DNA from: Mucilaginibacter sp. CSA2-8R
GTDB taxonomy: Bacteria > Bacteroidota > Bacteroidia > Sphingobacteriales > Sphingobacteriaceae
Assembly (NCBI RefSeq): GCF_038806765.1
Contig: NZ_CP152389.1
Coordinates: 372,001-436,000 of the forward strand
Reading direction: 5' to 3'
DNA length: 64,000 nt
In this document: in pieces, positions 50,724 through 59,171 of the stretch
Layout of the letters: each line of letters begins with the position of its first letter
Numbering within the stretch: position 1 is the first letter of the stretch
The notes under the pieces: model-generated
Databases searched by the model: none
The model's input: the letters and a program-made list of their open reading frames with translations, nothing else
Told to the model about the DNA's origin: nothing
Made by a program: the position numbers and the translations under genes

Positions 50724-52652
50724 ATGCAAAATAGCACTTCGCCCGGATCGAATATTCCTGATTTTCTCAAAGGCAGTGGTCGGGCCAGGAAGCTCCTGCA
50801 GCAGATGGACTGGTCGGTTACACCGCTTGGCCATCCATTACTATGGGAGCCGGTCTTAAAAACTACTGTTGAATTTATGCTGAATTCACCATTGCCAAAG
50901 TGTGTGATCTGGGGGGAGGAATTTATTCAGATCTACAACGATGCTTATTGGTCTATTATCGACTTTCAAAACCTTCCTGTGACTCCCGGTAAAAGTGCAA
51001 AAGCCGGGCTAGCCCCCATCTGGAATCAAATCGGTGAAGGATATGAAAGGGTCATGAAAGGCGAAACTATTATTCTTAGAGATTATAAGCTAGATAAAAA
51101 CAATGATCAGTTACCGGACAGATATTTTGATTTTTATAAAGCACCGATATGGCGGGAAGATGGATCTGTCGGCGGAATTCTCCTGACAGCAATTGAAACT
51201 ACAGAAAAAGTCAGCGCTAACGAAGAACTTGCCAGAAGCAGAGAAAGCCTTATGCTAATTATGCGCTCTGCGCCCGTTGCCATGGTGGTATTTAACGGCC
51301 CGGACTTCGTTGTTGAAATAGCCAATGACAAGGCGTTAAAGTTGTGGGGTAGATCTGCGGATGCTGTTATTGGTAAACCCATTCTGGAAGGCATTTCTGA
51401 ATTTAAGGGCCAGGGCTTTGAACAGATATTTGATGAGGTGTTTAAAGCTGGCTCGTCCATACAGCTCAAAGAAAAGCTGGTATGCCTGTCAAGCGGGCAA
51501 AAGACAGAATCTATTTACCTGGACCTTTCTTATGAGCCTTTGCGGAATGGGGAGAATAAGATTTACGGCGTCATATCGACTTGTGTAGATGTTACGGCAT
51601 CCGTGGTAGCCCGCCATCAGTTGGAAGATGCCGAAGAGCGTACAAGGGTGGCTTTACAGGCTGCAGACATGGGCACTTTTGACCTGCAAGTGGAAACACA
51701 TTATATTGTTACATCTGACCGGTTTGATGAAATATTTGGCATTGATAAATCGGATAACCACGACGATTACTTTGACGTTATACATCCTGATGACCTGGGC
51801 GACCGGCAAAAAACCTTGAATGACGCATTTGTCACCGGCAGGCTGCTTCAAGAGTACAGAGTTATTAAAAGAAGCGGCGATATGCCCTGGGTGCGCATTC
51901 AGGGAAAGGTTTATTTTAATCATGCTGGCAAGCCGGTTAGAATACTAGGTACCGCTTTAGACATCACCGAACAGCGACGGTTGCAGCAGGTGAAAGATGA
52001 TTTTATCAGTATTGCCAGCCATGAACTTAAGACACCGCTCACTTCTTTGAATGCCTCTTTGCAGCTGCTGAGCCGGAAGATTAACACCGGAGATGCTGTT
52101 GTAAATGCTATGCTTGGACAGGCAAACAGCAGTTTGAAAAAGCTGACCAAGCTTTCCGGAGACCTTCTGGACGTTTCAAAGATCAGGACTGGAAAAGGGG
52201 CGTTAAACTTAAGCAGAATCCGCATGGCTGATCTGGCGAAGTCTGCGGGCGCGAATTTGTTGGCATTTTCAAAACATCGCCTGATCATTTCCGGCGATAT
52301 TGAAGCAACCGTCGTAGCTGACGGGGGAAAGATTGAACAGGTGCTGACTAACTTTATCAGTAATGCAGCCAAGTATGCGCCTGAATCCAAGGATATCACC
52401 GTGCTTATTAAAAGCAATACAGCGCAGGTAAAAGTTGCGGTAATTGATAAAGGGCCAGGAATACCGGAAGAAATATTGCCAAGGCTTTTTGACCGGTACT
52501 TTCAGGCTGGCAGCAGTGCAGTACAATTTTCTGGTTTAGGATTGGGTTTATTCATTGCTGCCGAAATTATCAGGTCGCACGGTGGTACGATCGGCGTAGA
52601 AAGTAAAGTTGGTAACGGAAGTGCCTTTTGGTTTTCGCTGCCTGATAAGTAA
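50724..52652 (+). CDS. multi-PAS sensor histidine kinase, orphan
   Basis: A 642-residue soluble histidine kinase. An N-terminal PAS-like domain (about residues 15-165) starts with GRARKLLQQMDWSVTPLGHPLLWEP and has YNDAYWSIIDF. It is followed by a second PAS (about 170-300, MLIMRSAPVAMVVFNGPDFVVEIANDKALKLWGRSADAVIGKPILEGI) and a third PAS_3-type domain (about 305-420, VALQAADMGTFDLQVETHYIVTSDRFDEIFGI). The kinase core has the phospho-acceptor H433 in SIASHELKTPLTSL, FISNAAKYAPESK, DKGPGIPEEILPRLFDRYFQ and FSGLGLGLFIAAEIIRSHGG. All catalytic boxes are intact. No membrane helix and no receiver domain. It is divergent from the other PAS kinase and convergent with the heme A synthase gene. Partner unknown. 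Confidence 0.9.
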   Translation: MQNSTSPGSNIPDFLKGSGRARKLLQQMDWSVTPLGHPLLWEPVLKTTVEFMLNSPLPKCVIWGEEFIQIYNDAYWSIIDFQNLPVTPGKSAKAGLAPIWNQIGEGYERVMKGETIILRDYKLDKNNDQLPDRYFDFYKAPIWREDGSVGGILLTAIETTEKVSANEELARSRESLMLIMRSAPVAMVVFNGPDFVVEIANDKALKLWGRSADAVIGKPILEGISEFKGQGFEQIFDEVFKAGSSIQLKEKLVCLSSGQKTESIYLDLSYEPLRNGENKIYGVISTCVDVTASVVARHQLEDAEERTRVALQAADMGTFDLQVETHYIVTSDRFDEIFGIDKSDNHDDYFDVIHPDDLGDRQKTLNDAFVTGRLLQEYRVIKRSGDMPWVRIQGKVYFNHAGKPVRILGTALDITEQRRLQQVKDDFISIASHELKTPLTSLNASLQLLSRKINTGDAVVNAMLGQANSSLKKLTKLSGDLLDVSKIRTGKGALNLSRIRMADLAKSAGANLLAFSKHRLIISGDIEATVVADGGKIEQVLTNFISNAAKYAPESKDITVLIKSNTAQVKVAVIDKGPGIPEEILPRLFDRYFQAGSSAVQFSGLGLGLFIAAEIIRSHGGTIGVESKVGNGSAFWFSLPDK

Positions 52653-52759
52653 TAGCATACCAGTACAGACATCCTAGCTGAAATTAATAAGGGTAGCCTT
52701 AATGACTTCACTTTTCGCTTTCACAGGTATATTTTACTGCTCAAAATCTTTGAAGCTCA

Positions 52760-53848
52760 TCATATTTTGGTGGACTGCTTTTTTATTGAAGAGCTGCTTG
52801 TTAAATAGTAACCAGTTAAGAAAGTAAGCCATATCAGCACACCGGTAAACTGATGAAGTACCGCATAATGCATGGTGTGGCCAGTAACGCTGGTTAGTAA
52901 AGCGAGCACGCCCAGCACAATTTGTACGGTAATAAGCAGTAGTGGCAGCCAGCGATACTGCCTTATCCATGATTGCCGGGGCACTTTGCCTGCGGCAATA
53001 AACCAAATGACACTAGATAGGGTAATAAGGTAAGCCAGCGTACGGTGTATAAACTGCACTACCAGCGGCTGATCAATCAAATCGTGCCGAAAGTCGTTAC
53101 CATTCCAAAGCGCATTTGTGGGGAGAAGCGTTCCATTTATGTCGGGCCATGTGGGTGCATACAGTGCGGCACGCATACCAGCCATAAAAGCGCCGTAAGT
53201 GAGCTGGCACGCCACTAAAGTCAGTAACGTTAGCATTAACCCTTGTAAGGATGGATGGCCTGCCAGTTTATCGGTGGGAACACTGCGCTTTAACACAACC
53301 CAAAGCAGATAGCTCAGTAAAAACAGCGCACACATAAAGTGTATGGCCAGCCGGATATGGCTTACCTTAACGTCGGTATCATTTAAACCACTTTGAACCA
53401 TTATCCAGCCTATAGCGCCTTGTAGTCCCCCTAACAGGAATAATATCAGCAGGGGCTTTATCATATTTTTGCTGATCTGCCTGCGGATAATAAACCAAAT
53501 GAACGGAATTAGAAAAACCAAACCCATCAGTCGGGCCCATTCCCGGTGCAACCACTCCCAAAAAAAGATGGCTTTATAATCGGCCAGGGTAAAGTGACTA
53601 TTTAGCCTTTTGAATTGTGCAATATGCTGATACTTTTCAAAGCTATCCTGCCATGCTTGCCGGGTAAGTGGAGGCAGTGCACCCAAAAGCGGTTTCCACT
53701 CAGTAATGGATAATCCTGAACCGGTTAGGCGAGTAATGCCGCCCAGTGAAATTTGAACAACGAGCATAATCAGCCCCAGGCATAGCCAGGAGGTAATCAG
53801 CCGTTGGTTATGCCTATACGTCATAAGTTGTGGCGGGGTAGCGGACAT
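52760..53848 (-). CDS. ctaA: heme A synthase (COX15/CtaA)
   Basis: A 362-residue membrane protein with eight hydrophobic helices that converts heme O to heme A for aa3- or ba3-type oxidases. I prefer the ATG giving MSATPPQLMTYRHNQ; an ATG 39 bases upstream would add a hydrophobic but odd N-terminus, and an inner ATG at 53824 (MTYRHNQRL) is also possible. Family blocks are QISLGGITRLTGSGLSITEWKPLLGALPPL (the G-G-x-T-R-L-T-x-S-G-L-S-x-x-x-W hallmark), WLHREWARLMGLVFLIPF (heme-ligand His in HRE), VKVSHIRLAIHFMCAL, VQFIHRTLAYLITL and HYAVLHQFTGVLIWL with the paired His ligands in other helices. It is convergent with the PAS kinase. cbb3 oxidases do not use heme A, so it must serve another oxidase encoded elsewhere. 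Confidence 0.9.
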   Translation of the reverse strand: MSATPPQLMTYRHNQRLITSWLCLGLIMLVVQISLGGITRLTGSGLSITEWKPLLGALPPLTRQAWQDSFEKYQHIAQFKRLNSHFTLADYKAIFFWEWLHREWARLMGLVFLIPFIWFIIRRQISKNMIKPLLILFLLGGLQGAIGWIMVQSGLNDTDVKVSHIRLAIHFMCALFLLSYLLWVVLKRSVPTDKLAGHPSLQGLMLTLLTLVACQLTYGAFMAGMRAALYAPTWPDINGTLLPTNALWNGNDFRHDLIDQPLVVQFIHRTLAYLITLSSVIWFIAAGKVPRQSWIRQYRWLPLLLITVQIVLGVLALLTSVTGHTMHYAVLHQFTGVLIWLTFLTGYYLTSSSSIKKQSTKI

Positions 53849-54039
53849 GTTTAAATCTGCAAAGCTTAACACACATGCAAGTTGCATCAAATGCCGCTGT
53901 CAGGAAATGACGATGCTCACTTTTAAACCCGGCATTTCCTTAAAGCAGCATTTAACCCTTGTTAATCATCACGTATGGGAATGACCAGCATCACTATTCA
54001 ATTGCTGGTTTAGCCGCACTTTTACATCATCAAAAGGTT

Positions 54040-55512
54040 ATGATGAAAAAGCTGCTAGATTTCTCCACATCAAAAAGTTATCTGTATATCGGCGTTTGTG
54101 TTTTACTAATGATGCTCAGTTTATGTGCAGAAAGTAAACCCGGCCACGGTCAATCCGGATTTATACATCCTGCAAATGATACAGTACTTCAGGCTGACAT
54201 ACAGACCGCCTTAAAATTGTATCATCATGAGCTGTATTTTCCAAAATCTGTCAAACGTTTTTACAGCAGCACTAATTTTTCATGTATGTGGGTATTGCCC
54301 ACAAATAAAGCCAGTCGAACCTGGCAGGCCATGCTGGCGCTGGATTGCGTGCTGCAATTCGGCTTAAACCATGCCGATTATCATCCTAATGACTTGAAGT
54401 ATGGGCAATTGCAGCAAATGATGGAAAAGCCGCAAACGATAAGTAACGCCACAAAGGCGCGCTTTGAAATTATACTTACCGATGCCATGCTAAACTTGAT
54501 CAATAACCTGCATTACGGCAAGTTAAATCCTGATTTTCCGTCAGCTAAGATTGATGATTTTGAATCATCGACATTCAGCGCAGAAACGATTCTGCAGTTA
54601 GCCCTGCACAGTGCCGATTTAATGAGTGCCGTTACCAATGTACAGCCCCATTCAGGACAATATACACTATTGCAAGACCAGTTGCGACTGGCAACCGCCC
54701 AGTATATCGGCGATTGCTATGAGGTGCCCGAAGCCACCATTCGTAAAATGGCTGTGAACCTGGAAAGGCTGCGCTGGCTGGGGAATACTGAGCGTACCTA
54801 TATACAGGTTAATATTCCGTGCTATACATTAAGGTTCTGCAAGCCCGATACTACTTACCAATTTCGGGTAATCGTAGGTAAGCCTACAACCCCAACCCCG
54901 ACCCTGCAAAGCGCCATTACACATTTTACCACTGCACCCGAGTGGAAAATGCCACAAAAAATTTTTGTAAAAGAACTATTGCCCAAAGCACTCAAAGATA
55001 CCGCCTATTTGGAAAACAATCATTTTGCCATTTATAACCATAAGGGAGCATATGTAGTTCCCGGCAAGCAAAACCTCAAACAGGTGCTACAAAACGTTTC
55101 TAAATACTACGCAAGGCAGTCAGGCGGTTGCGATAATGCCTTGGGGCTGGTCGTGTTTCGCTTTGCTAACCCTTTCGCTGTTTATTTACACGACACTCCA
55201 CAGCAGCAACTGTTCAATAAGACTAACAGAGCGCTTAGTCATGGCTGTATAAGGGTTGAGCACGCCGCAGAACTTGCGGCACTGCTGTTGCAAAATGATG
55301 GCGCTACAGGTAAGATACCCATCTTGAAAAAATCTATGGCGGCTGATCAAAATCAATCTTTTGTACTCAAAAAGCGGTTGCCTTTGGCTATTACTTATCT
55401 TACTTGTGAAGTTGAAAATGGCTTACTAACAACCTATAACGATGTCTATCATCTAGACAGTGCTTTAGAACAAGCCTTATATCCTTCATCAACGCAGTTG
55501 GTATTGCAATAG
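54040..55512 (+). CDS. L,D-transpeptidase (YcbB-like, YkuD domain)
   Basis: A 490-residue exported or membrane-anchored peptidoglycan enzyme. I chose the ATG giving MMKKLLDFSTSKSYLYIGVC (ribosome-binding-like AAAAGG just before); an upstream TTG would add 27 unrelated residues. The hydrophobic segment YLYIGVCVLLMMLSLCA is a signal or anchor. A helical scaffold domain lies at about 55-270 (LALDCVLQFGLNHADYHPNDLKYGQL, MLNLINNLHYGKLNP), as in YcbB-type enzymes. The YkuD catalytic domain occupies about 275-430, with the motif SHGCIRVEH and catalytic cysteine at residue 403. It would form 3-3 cross-links or attach proteins to peptidoglycan. It is followed by the universal stress protein gene and the cbb3 oxidase locus. 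Confidence 0.88.
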   Translation: MMKKLLDFSTSKSYLYIGVCVLLMMLSLCAESKPGHGQSGFIHPANDTVLQADIQTALKLYHHELYFPKSVKRFYSSTNFSCMWVLPTNKASRTWQAMLALDCVLQFGLNHADYHPNDLKYGQLQQMMEKPQTISNATKARFEIILTDAMLNLINNLHYGKLNPDFPSAKIDDFESSTFSAETILQLALHSADLMSAVTNVQPHSGQYTLLQDQLRLATAQYIGDCYEVPEATIRKMAVNLERLRWLGNTERTYIQVNIPCYTLRFCKPDTTYQFRVIVGKPTTPTPTLQSAITHFTTAPEWKMPQKIFVKELLPKALKDTAYLENNHFAIYNHKGAYVVPGKQNLKQVLQNVSKYYARQSGGCDNALGLVVFRFANPFAVYLHDTPQQQLFNKTNRALSHGCIRVEHAAELAALLLQNDGATGKIPILKKSMAADQNQSFVLKKRLPLAITYLTCEVENGLLTTYNDVYHLDSALEQALYPSSTQLVLQ

Positions 55513-55541
55513 ATGAGCAAATAATTAAAAATTCAAATGTT

Positions 55542-56423
55542 ATGAAAACTATCGTTGTGCTTACTGATTTTTCTGCCCAATCTGAAAATGCAGCCCGGTT
55601 TGCAATGAGCCTGGCACAGCAAGTTAAGGCGCGTATATTACTATGTCATGCATTTGCTGTACCTGCCGAAGCTGTTGGAGCTGTCCAGTTGTCCTGGCCG
55701 CTTGAGGATTACGCCTGCTTAAAAGAAGCAAGTTTGCAAAACTTGAATAAACTTGCGCATATATTGAAAAGCGAGGCTGAAGAACACGGTTTTACTGCTC
55801 ACGAAATACCGCCTATAGAATGCTTTAACCAGGCAGGTTCGGTGGCTGATGTTGTCAATAATGTGTCCTTGAATGAGCGGGCTTGCATGGTAATTTTAGG
55901 AGTTACTCATCAGCATGCATTTGAACGTTTCTTGTGGGGAAACAACGGTAATAACTTGATAGACTGCGCCGATGTACCGCTTTTGTTTGTACCTGCAGCA
56001 TATGCTTATAAACCTATCCAACGGATTGCATTTGCCACTGACTGGAAGGATACTGATTTGACTACAATACACAGTCTTAGTCAGTTGGCGAAAAACTTTG
56101 ATGCCGCTTTGCTGGTAACGCATATCACGCCCCCGGCACCACTCGATTGGGAAACGAATGATGAGGAAGAACGATTTCTGAATCAAGTAACAACAAAAAT
56201 AAACTACGACCATATTTATTACCGGCAAATTACCAATGAGGATGTGAACGACGGGCTCTCCTGGCTTTCCCTTTATGGTCGTATTGAGATGCTCGCTATG
56301 GTTCATCGCCAATGCAGTATGGCCGGACGTTTAATTATGGGAAGTCATACCAAGCACATGGCTGAGGCCACTGCAGTTCCATTGATGGTGTTCCGGGATC
56401 ATGCCAGACCGGTAACCTTTTAA
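55542..56423 (+). CDS. universal stress protein, tandem UspA domains
   Basis: A 293-residue cytosolic protein with two UspA folds. Domain 1 (about 1-150) starts MKTIVVLTDFSAQSENAARFAMSLAQQVKARILLCHAF and has VILGVTHQHAFERFLWGNNGNNLIDCADVPLLFVP, close to the ATP-binding G-x2-G-x9-G-S/N motif. Domain 2 (about 155-293) starts RIAFATDWKDTDLTTIHSLSQLAKNFDAALLVTHI and has LIMGSHTKHMAEATAVPLMVF. It is 29 bases after the transpeptidase and just before the oxidase locus, the usual neighbourhood of tandem Usp proteins in low-oxygen gene groups of Bacteroidota. The role is likely in stress or oxygen limitation, inferred from position. Confidence 0.88.
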   Translation: MKTIVVLTDFSAQSENAARFAMSLAQQVKARILLCHAFAVPAEAVGAVQLSWPLEDYACLKEASLQNLNKLAHILKSEAEEHGFTAHEIPPIECFNQAGSVADVVNNVSLNERACMVILGVTHQHAFERFLWGNNGNNLIDCADVPLLFVPAAYAYKPIQRIAFATDWKDTDLTTIHSLSQLAKNFDAALLVTHITPPAPLDWETNDEEERFLNQVTTKINYDHIYYRQITNEDVNDGLSWLSLYGRIEMLAMVHRQCSMAGRLIMGSHTKHMAEATAVPLMVFRDHARPVTF

Positions 56424-56431
56424 ATGTTTGT

Positions 56432-56471
56432 GTTAAGCAAAAATGTGAGCAGGATCATTTTTTTGCTTAAC
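56432..56471 (+). terminator. intrinsic terminator after the stress protein gene
   Basis: GTTAAGCAAAAA pairs perfectly with TTTTTGCTTAAC over 12 bp around a loop of about 16 bases, with extra T residues in the loop side. It starts 9 bases after the stop and separates this gene from ccoI. Confidence 0.6.
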
Positions 56472-56529
56472 GTCCATCATTCATCCAGCCAGCACGAATC
56501 CTCAATTTTGGCGCTGTAAACTATTGAAT

Positions 56530-58917
56530 ATGGCTATAAAATCCATTGCCTTGAGCACCTGTTACCATTGTGGAAACGATTGCGAGGAAGGTCATTACGA
56601 ACTGGACGATAAGTTTTTTTGTTGTGCCGGTTGCCGGGGCGTTTACCAGGTACTGTCACAAAGCGGATTGTGCAATTACTATACCTACAACGATCATCCC
56701 GGCGCTAACCGTGCCCGTTTGGACAGGCGATTTGAGTACCTGGATGAACCCCAAATTGTTAACGACCTGATTGATTATACCGATGATCAAATTACGGTGG
56801 TTACTTTATATATTCCGTACATTCATTGCAGTTCCTGCATTTGGTTGCTAGAGCAACTCAATCGTATCAATCCGGCGATTTACCACAGCCGGATTGATTT
56901 TCTGAAAAAGCAGGTCAACATACGTTTCAGCAACGATGGCATGAACCTGCGTCAGCTGGTTGAACTGTTGTTCGACATCGGTTATGAACCCCTCATTAGT
57001 TTACAGGATATTGTTAAAAAGCAGCAAACCGGGCAAAATGACCACTTGGTACGCAAGATTGCAGTAGCCGGCTTTTGCTTTGGTAACGTGATGCTCATCA
57101 GTTTTCCCGAATATTTAGGTCTGTCGGAATATGAGCAAACCTTCCGTCAATTTTTTGGATGGCTAAACATCTTCTTTTCCTTGCCTATGGTGTTTTACAG
57201 CGGTACCGAATATTTTGTGTCGGCCTGGAACAACCTGCGCAACAAAGTGCTTAGCATTGATTTTCCGCTGGCGCTGGGTATAGCTGTATTGTTTATCCGT
57301 ACGGTGGCTGAAATAGGGCTGCATACCGGGCCGGGTTTTGCCGATACTTTGTGTGGGTTGGTGTTCTTTTTACTGGTGGGCAAGTTTGTGCAGCGCAAAA
57401 CGTATTATCATATCTCTTTTGAGCGCGATTACCGTTCATTTTTCCCAGTGGCGGTTCAGGTGATGGAAGAGGGCAAAGAAAAGCCGCTGCCATTATCTGA
57501 ATTGAAAGTCGGGCAGCGTATCCGTATTCGTCACAACGAAATTATTCCGGCTGATGCTATTCTGTTGCAAGGCGAAGCCCTGGTGGATTTTAGCTTTGTC
57601 ACCGGCGAGTCGGTTCCGGTAGCGAAGACCCTGGGCGAGGTGGTCTATGCCGGGGGGCGGCAAACCGGCGAGGCATTGGAACTGGAGGTGATCAAACCTG
57701 TATCGCAAAGCTACCTTACCCAGCTGTGGAACAACGAGGCTTTTACCCGCCAGCAAGACAACCGCATGCGAACCTTTAACGAAACAGTGAGCAAATACTT
57801 TACGATCGTTTTGCTGGTTGTTGCATTGGGCTCATTGTTTTTCTGGATGCCTACAGATCTGGCCCGGGGGTTATCAGCCTTTACGGCCGTGCTAATTGTG
57901 GCTTGCCCATGTGCGCTGGCCCTAAGTACACCATTTACCATGTCGGCCGCGCTCAGCATCTTCGACCGTAATTTCTTTTATCTGAAAAATACGGCGGTGG
58001 TTGAGCAGCTGGCCCGTATTAACACCATTGTGCTCGATAAGACTGGTACCATAACTACCGGTGGCAGCAGCAACGCCGTTAGCAAACCTGGCGTGTTGAC
58101 CGACCTGGAAAAGCAGATTGTTTACACCCTGTGCAGTAATTCCAGTCACCCCTTAAGCCGGCAAATTTGCCAGGTAGTAGGTGAGAAGCCACAGCTAGCC
58201 ATCAGTGGCTATCAGGAAATACCTGGTAAAGGTATTTCAGGTTTTGTAGAAGGTCATCAGGTAAAAGTTGGTAGCGCCTCTTTTATGCACTACAGGGGAG
58301 AGGTTAATTCAGGAACCGAAGTGCACATTATGATTGATGATATTTATTGTGGGGCTTTTATTTTTAAACAGCGTATCCGCCACGGACTCAAAGAAATTTT
58401 TAGCCTAAAACCAGAATACAAATTTTACCTGCTTTCGGGCGACCAGGACCACGAGCGGGCAGCTATGGCTGAGTTTTTTGGCGACGATGGTTACATGCAC
58501 TTTAAAAAATCCCCGCAAGAAAAGCTCAACTTTATTAGATCGCTTGAACTGGCCGATCGAAAAGTCATGATGATAGGAGATGGACTAAACGATTCAGGGG
58601 CCTTGAAGCAAAGTGATCTGGGCGTGGCCATTACCGACGATGTAAACAATTTCTCGCCGGGCAGCGATGCAATTCTGGATGGCAAGTCGCTGTATAAGTT
58701 GCCGGCCTTTTTCAGGTTTTCAAAAGACACCGTAACTATTATTCACCTATCGTTCCTGATATCGCTTACCTACAACCTGATCGGGTTGAGTTATGCCGTA
58801 ACCGGGAATCTGTCTCCCTTAATAGCGGCTATTCTGATGCCGTTAAGTACGGCCACTATCATATTATTTACCAGTATTGCTACGCATGTAGCCGCTAAGA
58901 AACGCAAACTGTTATGA
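56530..58917 (+). CDS. ccoI: copper-transporting P-type ATPase for cbb3 oxidase assembly (CcoI/FixI)
   Basis: A 795-residue heavy-metal P1B-type ATPase that supplies copper for assembly of the cbb3 oxidase. I chose the ATG giving MAIKSIALSTCYHCGNDC; a TTG two codons earlier is less likely. The N-terminus has a CcoI-type zinc-ribbon-like segment with CYHCGNDC and FFCCAGCRGVYQVL, then a heavy-metal-associated domain with IHCSSCIWLLEQL. Six to eight membrane helices follow. The actuator has VTGESVP, the copper-binding CPC motif is at residues 459-461 in VACPCALALSTPF, the phosphorylated aspartate is D503 in LDKTGTIT, and the hinge is MIGDGLNDSGALK. The CcoS start overlaps its stop (ATGA), so they are coupled. 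Confidence 0.92.
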   Translation: MAIKSIALSTCYHCGNDCEEGHYELDDKFFCCAGCRGVYQVLSQSGLCNYYTYNDHPGANRARLDRRFEYLDEPQIVNDLIDYTDDQITVVTLYIPYIHCSSCIWLLEQLNRINPAIYHSRIDFLKKQVNIRFSNDGMNLRQLVELLFDIGYEPLISLQDIVKKQQTGQNDHLVRKIAVAGFCFGNVMLISFPEYLGLSEYEQTFRQFFGWLNIFFSLPMVFYSGTEYFVSAWNNLRNKVLSIDFPLALGIAVLFIRTVAEIGLHTGPGFADTLCGLVFFLLVGKFVQRKTYYHISFERDYRSFFPVAVQVMEEGKEKPLPLSELKVGQRIRIRHNEIIPADAILLQGEALVDFSFVTGESVPVAKTLGEVVYAGGRQTGEALELEVIKPVSQSYLTQLWNNEAFTRQQDNRMRTFNETVSKYFTIVLLVVALGSLFFWMPTDLARGLSAFTAVLIVACPCALALSTPFTMSAALSIFDRNFFYLKNTAVVEQLARINTIVLDKTGTITTGGSSNAVSKPGVLTDLEKQIVYTLCSNSSHPLSRQICQVVGEKPQLAISGYQEIPGKGISGFVEGHQVKVGSASFMHYRGEVNSGTEVHIMIDDIYCGAFIFKQRIRHGLKEIFSLKPEYKFYLLSGDQDHERAAMAEFFGDDGYMHFKKSPQEKLNFIRSLELADRKVMMIGDGLNDSGALKQSDLGVAITDDVNNFSPGSDAILDGKSLYKLPAFFRFSKDTVTIIHLSFLISLTYNLIGLSYAVTGNLSPLIAAILMPLSTATIILFTSIATHVAAKKRKLL

Positions 58918-59075
58918 GCATTATCTATTTCCTGATCGGGTGCAGTATCCTGCTGGCGCTCGTTTTTCTGGGTGCCTTTTTTTGGGCTCAGCGCCATGGC
59001 CAGCACGACGATTTGTATACCCCGTCAGTACGCATTTTATTAGACGATCAGTCGTCCGACGAAACTAAAAAGTGA
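58914..59075 (+). CDS. ccoS: cbb3 oxidase maturation protein CcoS
   Basis: A 53-residue membrane peptide that overlaps the ccoI stop codon as ATGA. It reads MSIIYFLIGCSILLALVFLG, then AFFWAQRHGQHDDLYTPSVR and a charged tail. The single N-terminal helix followed by a W-A/S-x-x-x-G-Q-H/Y-D-D-x-x-x-P motif is the CcoS/FixS pattern; FixS proteins are about 45-65 residues and are needed for copper and heme insertion into cbb3 oxidase. The gene is short enough to be missed in automatic annotation, but its position between the copper ATPase and the oxidase and its coupled start make it secure. Confidence 0.92.
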   Translation: MSIIYFLIGCSILLALVFLGAFFWAQRHGQHDDLYTPSVRILLDDQSSDETKK

Positions 59076-59129
59076 TGAAGGTCAGGTTTTCATCAAACAG
59101 TCATCATTCTGTCAGCAAAGCCGCTCCGC

Positions 59130-59137
59130 TACTTTTG
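59130..59137 (+). promoter_or_regulatory. candidate -7 box TACTTTTG before ccoNO
   Basis: The octamer matches TAnnTTTG exactly and lies 34 bases before the ccoNO start. No good TTTG at -33 and no FNR-like TTGAT-N4-ATCAA site was seen in the 96-base gap, so regulation may depend on another activator or on readthrough. Confidence 0.45.
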
Positions 59138-59171
59138 CATCATACATATAAAAGTATCAACTAATTCATTT

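Noticed and set aside
51920..52417. A 165-codon minus-strand frame
   Set aside because: It is antisense to the ATPase region of the PAS kinase and has no recognisable domain.
53889..53937. Inverted repeat AAATGCCG / CGGCATTT between ctaA and the transpeptidase gene
   Set aside because: Only 8 bp with a 33-base loop; of a size expected by chance and without T-run or promoter context.
59076..59171. FNR-type site before ccoNO
   Set aside because: I looked for TTGAT-N4-ATCAA and found only unrelated ATCAA-like pieces (TCATCAAACAG, GTATCAAC) without a partner half.
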